Source: Rhodospirillales bacterium (GTDB lineage: Bacteria; Pseudomonadota; Alphaproteobacteria; Acetobacterales; Acetobacteraceae). From it: 9,431 nucleotides of DNA. Positions 1 through 6,857 of the stretch are shown piece after piece. The translations under genes were made by a program, and so were the position numbers. The DNA lies in assembly GCA_028870815.1 (NCBI GenBank), contig JAGWOU010000042.1, positions 1 to 9,431 of the forward strand. The letters are read 5' to 3'. The first letter of the stretch is position 1, and every line of letters starts with the position of its first letter. The notes beneath the pieces were generated by a model, which was not told where the DNA came from, made no database searches, and was given only the letters and a program-made list of their open reading frames with translations.

Positions 1-1
1 C

Positions 2-40
2 CTGTTCGCCGTGCTGCCAGAATTGGAAAAGGCTCTCTAA
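2..40 (+). CDS. etfA: Electron transfer flavoprotein alpha subunit, C-terminal end only (partial)
   Basis: Only the last 12 codons and a TAA stop are inside the window; the rest lies to the left. They translate to LFAVLPELEKAL, which closely resembles the usual C-terminus of ETF alpha subunits (D-L-F-x-x-(L/V)-P-E-L-x-x-A-L). ETF alpha, with the beta subunit, binds FAD and carries electrons from acyl-CoA dehydrogenases to ETF:quinone oxidoreductase. The call is supported by the neighbour: in many alphaproteobacteria etfB-etfA is followed directly by a 3-hydroxybutyryl-CoA dehydrogenase gene, as here, 31 nt downstream on the same strand. Twelve residues are too few for certainty, so the identification rests on the tail motif plus context. 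Confidence 0.6.
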   Translation: MFAVLPELEKAL

Positions 41-71
41 ATCATGAAATTGTCGAGCGAATGGTGCAACC

Positions 72-986
72 ATGAGTGAGACTGCGCGCGGGGATGGTGG
101 GGCGGCCGCGCGCCAAATAAAAATCATCGGAGTCATCGGTGCCGGGTTGATGGGAAACGGCATCGCCCATGCGGCGGTGATTTCCGGTTTTGATGTCATC
201 CTGGTGGATGCGTTCGAGGCCGCCTTGGCCAAGGGCCTGGCGACCATGGAAAAGAACATGGACCGCCAGTTGGCCAAAGGCAGCCTCACGGCGGAGACCA
301 AAGCGGCGGCCCTTGGCCGCCTCACCTCCTCCACCGATTACCATGCGCTGAAAAACACAGACCTCGTTATCGAGGCGGTGCCGGAAAAGCTGGAGATCAA
401 AGAGGGCATCTATAAAGAGCTGAAAGACGTGCTGGCGCCGGAGACGATCCTGGCCTCCAACACGTCTTCCCTCTCCATCACCCATCTGGCCGCACTTTCC
501 GGGCGGCCAGAAAAATTCATCGGTCTGCATTTCTTCAACCCGGTGCCGATGATGAAACTGGTGGAGATCATTCGTGGCCTCGCCACATCGGATGACACTT
601 ATCAGGCCGCCGCCGCACTGGCGGAGAAGCTCAACAAAACCGCCGCCACCGCGCAGGACGCGCCGGGCTTCATCGTCAACCGCCTGCTCTGCCCGATGTT
701 GAACGAGGCGATCTTCGCTTTGGGAGAAGGCGTTGCGGATGCCACTTCCATAGACGATGCGATGAAACTGGGCGCCAATCACCCGATGGGCCCGCTCACC
801 CTCGCGGATTTCATAGGGCTGGACACGCTGCTTTCCATCATGCGGGTGCTGCATGAGGAACTGGGCGAGGACAAATACCGCCCTGCGCCCTTGCTGGTGA
901 AATACGTGAATGCGGGCTGGCTGGGGCGCAAATCCGGCCGGGGCTTTTACGATTACAGCGCGAACCCGCCGAAGCCGGCGCGCTAA
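72..986 (+). CDS. hbd: 3-hydroxybutyryl-CoA dehydrogenase (3-hydroxyacyl-CoA dehydrogenase family)
   Basis: This enzyme interconverts (S)-3-hydroxybutyryl-CoA and acetoacetyl-CoA with NAD(H), in the cytoplasm, in beta-oxidation of short acyl-CoAs or C4 metabolism. The 304-residue product has an N-terminal Rossmann fold with GAGLMG at 23-28 and Asp46 ending the second strand, which suggests NAD rather than NADP. The family catalytic set is intact and correctly spaced against the human enzyme: Ser132, His153 (in GLHFFNPVP), Glu165 (in LVEII) and Asn203 (in PGFIVNR). The all-alpha C-terminal domain is complete (roughly 197-300). Length is near the usual 280-295, with about 15 extra N-terminal residues (A/G/R-rich) before the first beta strand. 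ATG 72 is the only suitable start in frame; no strong ribosome site precedes it. It sits 31 nt after the presumed etfA, so co-transcription is likely. Its stop overlaps the stop of the convergent emrB gene. Confidence 0.95.
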   Translation: MSETARGDGGAAARQIKIIGVIGAGLMGNGIAHAAVISGFDVILVDAFEAALAKGLATMEKNMDRQLAKGSLTAETKAAALGRLTSSTDYHALKNTDLVIEAVPEKLEIKEGIYKELKDVLAPETILASNTSSLSITHLAALSGRPEKFIGLHFFNPVPMMKLVEIIRGLATSDDTYQAAAALAEKLNKTAATAQDAPGFIVNRLLCPMLNEAIFALGEGVADATSIDDAMKLGANHPMGPLTLADFIGLDTLLSIMRVLHEELGEDKYRPAPLLVKYVNAGWLGRKSGRGFYDYSANPPKPAR

Positions 987-2530
987 TCCAGTACTGCGGC
1001 AGCTTCCTGCGACCCGGGTGCCGCCTTGCGTTGCGGGCCGCGCATCAGCAGCAAGCATAAAGCCGCCGGCAAAGTGGCGAGAAACATGAATTTATAATCG
1101 TCCATGTAGGCGATAATCTGCGCCTGCGTCGTCACCATGGAATCAAGCCGTGCCGCACCGCCTTGCGTGGCCGGATTCCAATACCGGCTAACCGCCCCGC
1201 CCGCCTGCAACGCGCGCGAAAATGGCGTGATATGCGTCATCAGATCGGCATGCATGTAAATGGTCATGTGGTCGAGCAAGGCCGTGGTCACGGAAATGCC
1301 AATGGCGCTGCCAACATTGCGCAACAGGCTGAGCAGCGCCGTGCCCTGGGTACGCAAAACGGGCTCCAACGTGTAGAATGCCACCACCTGCAAGGGCACA
1401 AACACAAAGCCGAGCCCCGCCCCCTGCACCACGATGGTCAGCACCATGTAGTCCTCGCCGGTCGCGGGCGTCCAACCTTCCTGCATGTAGAGTGAAAGCC
1501 CCAGCAGCATATAGCCAAACAACATCAACAGCCTTGGGTCGATGCGGTTGGTCAGGCGCCCCGCCACCATCATGGCGAACATGGTGCCAAAGCCGCGCGG
1601 CGCCATCACCAGCCCCGCCGTCGCCACCGGATAATTGTCGAGATTTTCCAGATACGGCGCCAGCAGCGCGGAGGACGCCAGCAGCACCATGCCGACCAGG
1701 AACATGGTGATCAGGCCCGCGACAAAATTACGATCGAAGAAAATCTCACGCGGAATAAAAGTTCTCTGCGCGGTGAACATATGCACGAGGAAAAGATAGA
1801 ATCCGAGCACCGCCAGCACGAAGGCGGCGATTATGGTGGTGGAACTCAGCCAGTCGAGCTGCTCGCCCCGGTCCAGCGCCAATTGCAGCGCCCCCAGCCC
1901 GAGTGACAGCACGGCAAAGCCCGTCCAGTCGAACCTGCTTGCCTCACGCTGCTTGCCCCCCGGCATCAGCGCCGCCAGTCCCAGCACCGCGGCGATGCCA
2001 AACGGCAAATTCACAAAGAACACATAACGCCAGTTGAAATCATCGGTGAGATAGCCGCCAAGGGTTGGCCCCAGAATCGGCCCCACCATCACCCCCATGC
2101 CCCAGATGGCCATCGCCGCTCCGCGCTGCTCGGCCGGGTAGATGTCCAGCATCGTCGATTGCGAAAGCGGCACCAGCGCCGCGCCAAACGCGCCTTGCAG
2201 CAGCCGGTAGAGCACCATCTCGGTCAAGCTCTGCGCAATACCGCACAACATGGAAGTGACCGTAAACCCCACCAGGCAGGTGATGAAAAGCTGTTTGGTG
2301 CCAAACCGCGCCGCCAGCCAGCCCACCGGCGCGGTCATGATCGCGGCGGTTACCACATAGGAGGTCAACACCCAGGTGATCTGATCGTAAGAGGCCGAGA
2401 GCGAACCTTGCATGTAAGGCAGCGCGACATTGGCGATGGTGGAATCCAGCGCCTGCATCAGTGTCGCGATCATCAGGCAGACGGTGATGATGCCCCTGTT
2501 CGGAACCTCCGTGGTGGCACCTTCGGCCAT
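983..2530 (-). CDS. emrB: DHA2-family (14-TMS) MFS multidrug efflux transporter, EmrB type
   Basis: The 515-residue product is an inner-membrane drug/proton antiporter of the EmrB/QacA (DHA2) group. It has the hallmark motifs: D1 in the first helix (LDSTIANVALP, 28-38, with the membrane-embedded Asp29), motif A after helix 2 (GWLAARFGTK, 70-79) and the antiporter motif C in helix 5 (GPILGPTLGG, 150-159) followed by the NWRYVFFVNLPFG segment. Length and the spread of hydrophobic segments fit 14 helices; a hydrophilic periplasmic loop before the last helix (roughly residues 425-480) is typical of EmrB. It would work with the EmrA protein encoded immediately upstream and a TolC-like channel. Its ATG overlaps the emrA TGA by one base (TGATG), and the upstream ribosome site is poor, so translation is probably coupled to emrA. 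The substrate cannot be read from sequence. Its 3' end overlaps hbd by 4 nt in convergent orientation. Confidence 0.93.
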   Translation of the reverse strand: MAEGATTEVPNRGIITVCLMIATLMQALDSTIANVALPYMQGSLSASYDQITWVLTSYVVTAAIMTAPVGWLAARFGTKQLFITCLVGFTVTSMLCGIAQSLTEMVLYRLLQGAFGAALVPLSQSTMLDIYPAEQRGAAMAIWGMGVMVGPILGPTLGGYLTDDFNWRYVFFVNLPFGIAAVLGLAALMPGGKQREASRFDWTGFAVLSLGLGALQLALDRGEQLDWLSSTTIIAAFVLAVLGFYLFLVHMFTAQRTFIPREIFFDRNFVAGLITMFLVGMVLLASSALLAPYLENLDNYPVATAGLVMAPRGFGTMFAMMVAGRLTNRIDPRLLMLFGYMLLGLSLYMQEGWTPATGEDYMVLTIVVQGAGLGFVFVPLQVVAFYTLEPVLRTQGTALLSLLRNVGSAIGISVTTALLDHMTIYMHADLMTHITPFSRALQAGGAVSRYWNPATQGGAARLDSMVTTQAQIIAYMDDYKFMFLATLPAALCLLLMRGPQRKAAPGSQEAAAVLD

Positions 2531-3633
2531 CAGAACAGATCCGAAAGATGCCGTTTATGCTGCGTGTCGATGGAGATTTCCGTGCTCATCCCGGCGCGCA
2601 GAGGCAGGTCCTTCGGCCCGGAGATGATCTTGATCCGCAACGGAATACGCTGCACCACCTTCACCCAGTTGCCGGAGGAATTCTGCGCCGGCAGCACCGA
2701 GAACTCAGAACCAGAAACCGGCGCGACGCTTTCCACCTCACCCTTCCAGTGCTGACCGGGATAGGCATCCACCGAAATGTTCACGCTCTGCCCGGCGCGC
2801 ACCCAGGTCAATTGGTCCTCCTTCGGCTGGGCGGTGACATAAACATCCGTATCGGAGACCAGGCCGAAAGCAGCGGTGCCTGCGGCCAGCATCATCCCGG
2901 GCTGCAACTGCTCAACCTCTGTGACGGTGCCTGAGAAAGGCGCCCTCACAATACTGTGGTGCTTGTTCAGCAATGCCTGGTTAAGTGCGGCCAAGGCGTT
3001 CAGATATTCCGGCGTCTGCGCCGGGTCGATGTCCGGGTTGCCGTTCAGCTTCACCAATTGCTGTCCCGCGGCCGCCTGCATCTGCTGCAACTTCGCCTGG
3101 TCACCCTGGAGGGCGAAGCGGGCATCATCATATTGCGCCCTGGTGGCGCCGCCCGTGTTCACCACGGCGGCATATCGGGCAAGGTCGGCCTTGTCTTTTT
3201 CCACAAGCGCCTGTTGCTCGGCAATCTGCGCCTGGGCCATCTTGTAGCCGTGCTTGGCGGCGTCGATATCCTGCACCGCCTGGGCGAGATTGGCGCGGGC
3301 GGAATCCACCGCTATGGCGAAACCCCGCTGACCAAGCGAGAAAAGCGGCTGTCCGGCGGTGACATGCTGATTATCCCGGACGTAAACCGTGCCGACCAGC
3401 CCGCTCACATCGGTGGAAAGCGAAACCTTCGCTGCATCCACGTAGGAATCGTCGGTGTAAACATAGCGTCCGCCGAACAGCCAGTAGAGCAGGCACACCA
3501 GCGCCACCAGCACCACCCCGCCGAGCATGAGCACCGCCCTGAGCCGGGATTTACGGCGGGCAGGTGCGGCAGCCGTGCTGGCCGCAGGGCGTTGCCCCGC
3601 CTGTTCCCGCGCCAGGGTATTGGATTGGGACAT
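2530..3633 (-). CDS. emrA: HlyD-family membrane fusion protein, EmrA type
   Basis: EmrA proteins bridge an inner-membrane EmrB pump to an outer-membrane TolC-type channel. The 367-residue product has a cytoplasmic Ala/Arg-rich N-terminus, one transmembrane anchor at about 31-53, then the periplasmic family opening YTDDSYVDAA (59-68). A first lipoyl half follows (to about 105), then an alpha-helical coiled-coil hairpin rich in Ala, Gln and Lys (about 110-225). The second lipoyl half starts at IVRAPFSGTV (228-237), and a beta-barrel domain carries the EmrA-like LPAQNSSGNWVKVVQRIP (314-331). Length matches the family (about 370-390). The ATG overlaps the marR TGA by one base (TGATG), with a good AGGAGA ribosome site 7 nt upstream inside marR. 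No domain looks missing or degraded. Confidence 0.94.
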   Translation of the reverse strand: MSQSNTLAREQAGQRPAASTAAAPARRKSRLRAVLMLGGVVLVALVCLLYWLFGGRYVYTDDSYVDAAKVSLSTDVSGLVGTVYVRDNQHVTAGQPLFSLGQRGFAIAVDSARANLAQAVQDIDAAKHGYKMAQAQIAEQQALVEKDKADLARYAAVVNTGGATRAQYDDARFALQGDQAKLQQMQAAAGQQLVKLNGNPDIDPAQTPEYLNALAALNQALLNKHHSIVRAPFSGTVTEVEQLQPGMMLAAGTAAFGLVSDTDVYVTAQPKEDQLTWVRAGQSVNISVDAYPGQHWKGEVESVAPVSGSEFSVLPAQNSSGNWVKVVQRIPLRIKIISGPKDLPLRAGMSTEISIDTQHKRHLSDLF

Positions 3634-4115
3634 CAGCTGTTCTCCTGGAGTTTTTCATGGCAGGCCTTGGGCAAGGCCGCCCCGGCGCCACGCAGCAGAT
3701 TGGCTTTCATGAGCTTCAGCGTCTCCATCACCACATCACGGTCGGCATCGGTCAGGCCGGCGGTGATGAAGGCGGTGATTTCCTGGCGCTGGCGGTCGAT
3801 TTCTTCCAGATAGGGCGTAGCCTCGGGCAGCAGATGCAGGCGCCAGATGCGCCTGTCCTGCGCGTCGGCCCGGCGCTCGATCAGCCCGGCCTTCTGCAAC
3901 CGGTCCACCAGCCGGGCGGCGGTGATCGGCTCAACCTCCAGCAAATCCGCCAGCTCCTTCTGGGTCAGGCCCGGATTGAAAAAGACCTGCTTCAGAATGC
4001 CCCATTGGGCACGCGTCATCCCATGCTGGCGGGCCCTGCGGTCGGCTTCCACACGGGTCAGCCGGGACACCACCATCATCAGGATCAACAGATCATGTTC
4101 GTAATCCATGCCCAT
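3633..4115 (-). CDS. MarR-family transcriptional regulator of the emrAB operon
   Basis: The 160-residue product is a winged helix-turn-helix DNA-binding protein, presumably a dimer. The helix-turn-helix spans about 50-77 (LTQKELADLLEVEPITAARL then VDRLQKAGLIE), followed by the wing with the family pattern RRADAQDRRIWRL (81-93), including Asp87-Arg88-Arg89. Helices at the N-terminus (5-30) and C-terminus (98-140) would form the dimer interface. It heads the operon with emrA and emrB, so by analogy with EmrR/MprA and other MarR proteins it most likely represses its own operon and is released by small phenolic or lipophilic ligands; this role is inferred. Two in-frame starts are possible, ATG 4115 and ATG 4109 (third codon); neither has a clear ribosome site. 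A promoter-like sequence just upstream would give a very short leader. Confidence 0.9.
   Translation of the reverse strand: MGMDYEHDLLILMMVVSRLTRVEADRRARQHGMTRAQWGILKQVFFNPGLTQKELADLLEVEPITAARLVDRLQKAGLIERRADAQDRRIWRLHLLPEATPYLEEIDRQRQEITAFITAGLTDADRDVVMETLKLMKANLLRGAGAALPKACHEKLQENS
3641..3646 (-). promoter_or_regulatory. Ribosome binding site for emrA, inside the marR 3' end
   Basis: On the minus strand AGGAGA lies 7 nt before the emrA ATG (3633-3631), within the last codons of marR. It is the clearest Shine-Dalgarno match in the window, and it fixes the emrA start. It suggests emrA can be translated at a higher rate than marR, even though the two are coupled by the TGATG junction. Confidence 0.65.
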
Positions 4116-4143
4116 AACGAGCGGGATAATAACGTGGCTTATG
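4113..4143. promoter_or_regulatory. Candidate operator: imperfect 31-bp palindrome over the marR promoter and start codon
   Basis: The outer arms are CATAA (4113-4117) and TTATG (4139-4143). Compared with its own reverse complement, 9 of 15 half-site positions match. The same stretch holds a direct repeat, ATAACG at 4114-4119 and 4129-4134. It overlaps the proposed -10 box and the marR start codon, which is where an autorepressing MarR protein would be expected to bind. The symmetry is incomplete and the element is longer than a typical MarR site, so this is a candidate only. Confidence 0.28.
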
Positions 4144-4153
4144 AATTTGTCTG
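4126..4153 (-). promoter_or_regulatory. Candidate sigma-70-type promoter for marR-emrA-emrB
   Basis: On the minus strand CAGACA (4153-4148; four of six to TTGACA) is followed after 16 nt by TATTAT (4131-4126; five of six to TATAAT). This is the AT-richest stretch among the gaps of the window and lies in the 51-nt space between marC and marR. Transcription would begin near position 4119, only about 4 nt before the marR ATG at 4115, or about 10 nt before the alternative ATG at 4109. It would separate the efflux operon from the upstream housekeeping transcript, though no terminator is visible, so read-through is also possible. Confidence 0.4.
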
Positions 4154-4166
4154 CTGCTGGTTTCGC

Positions 4167-4838
4167 CTATCCGGCCAGCGCCTCATGCAACACTGGCACC
4201 AAGCCAGTAATGGCGATCTGCACCCCGATGCCCAGCAGCAGAAACGCCGCGATGCGGGAGACAACAACCTGCCCGGAATGGCCCAGCACCCGCACCATGC
4301 GCTCCGAGGCACTGTAACAGGCCCATATGAGCGCCGCATTGGCCAATACGGCGATGGAGTCCGCCGCATAGAAAATCCACGCGGCGGAGAAGGTGTCTGG
4401 CCGGCCGGTGGCGAGTGAAATGGTGACGGCGATGGTGCCCGGCCCGGTGGTAAATGGCAGCGTGAGCGGAAAAAAGGCGTACCCCGCCAGATCTTCCTCG
4501 GCGGCGGCGTTCACTGGCTCGGCATCCTTCTGCTTACGCTTCGTGGTGCTGTCCGGCGCGTTCAGCATCTCATACGCCCGCACGGAGACCACCAGCCCGC
4601 CCGCGATGCGCAGGGCGTTCATCGAGATACCGAAGAAATTCAGGATATAGGTGCCCGCCAGCAGGGCGGACATCATGACCAGAAACGAATAAAACGCCAC
4701 GCGCCGGGCCAGGGCCTGCCTTTGCGCGGTGCCTTGCTCGCTGGTTACCTCATGAAAGATGATGGCGCCGCCGAGCGGGTTTATGATCGAGAACAGCGCT
4801 GGAAATGACAGGAGGAAAGCGGAGAGGGCTGTTTCCAT
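4167..4838 (-). CDS. marC: MarC family integral membrane protein
   Basis: The 223-residue product belongs to the MarC (formerly UPF0056) family of inner-membrane proteins, whose transport function is not settled. Six hydrophobic segments are visible at about 5-28, 46-68, 73-92, 119-142, 150-175 and 193-215. Family marks are the first-helix INPLGGAIIF (19-28), the re-entrant-looking PLTLPFTTGPGTIAVTI (124-140) and the last-helix FLLLGIGVQI (199-208). A charged loop with a Lys/Arg run (100-104) lies between helices 3 and 4. It starts 6 nt after the ligA stop, and GAGG overlapping that stop can serve as its ribosome site, so it is probably the last gene of the bamD-recN-ligA transcript. In E. 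coli marC lies next to marRAB, yet is not itself needed for that drug resistance; here too it neighbours a MarR-controlled efflux operon. Confidence 0.9.
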   Translation of the reverse strand: METALSAFLLSFPALFSIINPLGGAIIFHEVTSEQGTAQRQALARRVAFYSFLVMMSALLAGTYILNFFGISMNALRIAGGLVVSVRAYEMLNAPDSTTKRKQKDAEPVNAAAEEDLAGYAFFPLTLPFTTGPGTIAVTISLATGRPDTFSAAWIFYAADSIAVLANAALIWACYSASERMVRVLGHSGQVVVSRIAAFLLLGIGVQIAITGLVPVLHEALAG

Positions 4839-4844
4839 GGCGCC

Positions 4845-6857
4845 TCAGAGCCCCGCCAGGTCGCGGAACTGCTGTTCCGACAGAACTTCTATGCCCAGTT
4901 CCGCCGCCTTCTTGGCTTTGGAGCCCGCATCCTCGCCCACCACCACAAAATCAGTTTTCTTGGAGACAGACTCCGTCACCTTCGCCCCCAACGCCTCGGC
5001 ACGGGCCTTCGCTTCGGGCCGGGCCATGGAGAGCGTGCCGGTGAACACCATCACCTTGCCCGCCAATGGGGAATCGATCGCCGCGGCGGCTTGCTCATCC
5101 TGCACCCGCACCTCCGCTTCCAGCCGTTCCAGCGTGGCGAGATTATGCGCCTCCGCGAAGAAGGCCAGTAGATCCTCCGCGATGGCGGGGCCGATGCCGG
5201 AGATGGACCCAAGTTCCAGCCGCGCATCGGAGCCGATGATCTGCGCCGCCAGCATCGCCTCTTTCCAATGGGCGTAAGAGCCGTAATGCCGGGCGAGCAG
5301 CTTGGCGTTGTTCTCGCCAATGCGCCGAATGCCGAGCGCGAAGATAAACCGTGCCAGCCCAATCTCCCGCCGCGCCGCGATGGCGACTGAAAGCTTGGCG
5401 GCGGACACCTCACCCCAGCCCTCGCGCTTGGCAATCTCGCCCTCATGCGCGGGCAAGCCGAAAATATCCGCGGCCCCGCACAGCAACCCGGCATCGTGGA
5501 ATTCCCGCACGGTCTTCTCGCCCATACCCTCAATGTCGAACGCGCCGCGCGAGCAGAAATGAATCAGCCGCTCCACCACCTGTGCGGCACATGTCAGCCC
5601 GCCCGTGCAGCGGCGCACCACATCCTCATCCGCCCGCACCGCGAGAGAACCACAAACCGGGCAATGATCCGGGAATTTGAAAGGATGCGTATGCTCACCG
5701 CGCTTCAACACGCCGAGGATCTGCGGAATCACATCCCCCGCGCGCTGCAGCTCCACTGTGTCGCCAATCCGCACATCCTTGCGGGCGATCTCGTCCTCGT
5801 TATGCAGCGTTGCGTATGTTACAAGCACGCCGCCCACATTCACCGGCTTCAGCCGTGCACGCGGCGTGAGCGCGCCAGTGCGGCCCACCTGGATTTCGAT
5901 ATCCTCCAGCACCGTGCTGGCTTTTTCAGCAGGAAATTTCCAGGCCACGGCCCAGCGCGGCGCCCGGCCCACAAAGCCAAGCCGGTTCTGCAAGGCAAGG
6001 TCGTTAATTTTATAGACCACGCCATCAATATCATAAGGCAGGTCAGCGCGCGCCGTCCCCATCTGCGCCTGGAAAGCCTCCGTCCCGCCTTCCGGCACGC
6101 GCTGTGAAAGCGGGTTCACATCAAACCCCCAACGCCGCAAAGTTTCCATATATTTCCAGTGAGTTTGCGACACCGGCACGGAGGTTTCCCCCTGTGCATA
6201 GGCAAACAGCGAGAGTTTGCGTTTGGCGGTGATGGAAGGGTCAAGCTGGCGCAAGCTCCCCGCCGCCGCATTGCGCGGATTGGCGAATTGCCGCTCCTGC
6301 GCGGCATTCAGCGCCAGAAAATCCGCCTTGGTCATATAAACCTCGCCCCGAATCTCGATGAAATCCGGCGCATCCTCCGGCAATTCCCGGGGCAGGTTCT
6401 CAAGCGTCAGGATATTAGCGGTCACATCCTCGCCCTCTGTGCCATCGCCACGCGTGGCCGCACGGACAAATTTGCGGTTCTCGTATGTCAGGGAAATAGA
6501 AAGCCCATCCATCTTTGGCTCAGCCACGAATTCCAGCGCCTCATCCTTCAGCCCCAGAAACCGCCTCATACGGGCAATGAACTCCTCAAACTCCGCCTCG
6601 TCGAACACATTATCCAGCGAGAGCATTGGCGTGCGGTGAATGACCTTCTTGAAGCCGGAAGCAGGCTTGCCCCCCACCTGTGCCAGCGCCTTGGCTTCGT
6701 CCCGCCACTCCGGGTGCGCGGCCAGAATCGCCTCCGCCTCTCGGCGCAGCGCGTCGTATTCCGCGTCGGTGATCTCCGGCGCGTCATGTTCGTGATAAGC
6801 AGTGTTGGCGGCCTCGATCTTCGCCAGCAGCGCGTCGAGCGTCTCTCTGTCGTTCAT
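4845..6857 (-). CDS. ligA: NAD-dependent DNA ligase LigA
   Basis: LigA seals 3'-OH/5'-phosphate nicks in duplex DNA using NAD, in replication (Okazaki joining) and repair, and is essential in most bacteria. The 670-residue length is typical. Domains in order: the N-terminal Ia region (1-70) that binds the NMN half, with Tyr and Asp residues in YHEHDAPEITDAEYD (21-35); the adenylation domain with the nucleotidyl lysine Lys115 in EPKMDG; the OB fold (about 318-395, with GRTGALTPRA at 325-334 and RAGDVIP at 372-378); a zinc finger with Cys399, Cys402, Cys417 and Cys423; helix-hairpin-helix repeats (about 430-585, e.g. GIRRIGENNAKLLA); and a BRCT domain (about 598-670, GKVMVFTGTLS). All key residues are present. 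Its ATG overlaps the recN stop by 4 nt (ATGA) and has no clear ribosome site, so it is probably translated by coupling to recN. Confidence 0.98.
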   Translation of the reverse strand: MNDRETLDALLAKIEAANTAYHEHDAPEITDAEYDALRREAEAILAAHPEWRDEAKALAQVGGKPASGFKKVIHRTPMLSLDNVFDEAEFEEFIARMRRFLGLKDEALEFVAEPKMDGLSISLTYENRKFVRAATRGDGTEGEDVTANILTLENLPRELPEDAPDFIEIRGEVYMTKADFLALNAAQERQFANPRNAAAGSLRQLDPSITAKRKLSLFAYAQGETSVPVSQTHWKYMETLRRWGFDVNPLSQRVPEGGTEAFQAQMGTARADLPYDIDGVVYKINDLALQNRLGFVGRAPRWAVAWKFPAEKASTVLEDIEIQVGRTGALTPRARLKPVNVGGVLVTYATLHNEDEIARKDVRIGDTVELQRAGDVIPQILGVLKRGEHTHPFKFPDHCPVCGSLAVRADEDVVRRCTGGLTCAAQVVERLIHFCSRGAFDIEGMGEKTVREFHDAGLLCGAADIFGLPAHEGEIAKREGWGEVSAAKLSVAIAARREIGLARFIFALGIRRIGENNAKLLARHYGSYAHWKEAMLAAQIIGSDARLELGSISGIGPAIAEDLLAFFAEAHNLATLERLEAEVRVQDEQAAAAIDSPLAGKVMVFTGTLSMARPEAKARAEALGAKVTESVSKKTDFVVVGEDAGSKAKKAAELGIEVLSEQQFRDLAGL

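Noticed and set aside
996..1024. Hairpin GCGGCA...TGCCGC as a terminator for hbd
   Set aside because: The stem is only 6 bp with a 17-nt loop, there is no following T-run, and it lies inside the emrB coding sequence.
42..1058. A 338-codon minus-strand frame opposite hbd
   Set aside because: It is antisense to a complete dehydrogenase with all catalytic residues and shows no domain of its own.
3564..4418. A 284-codon plus-strand frame opposite marR and the end of marC
   Set aside because: The His/Gln-rich translation has no domain marks, and the opposite strand encodes a clear MarR protein and MarC.
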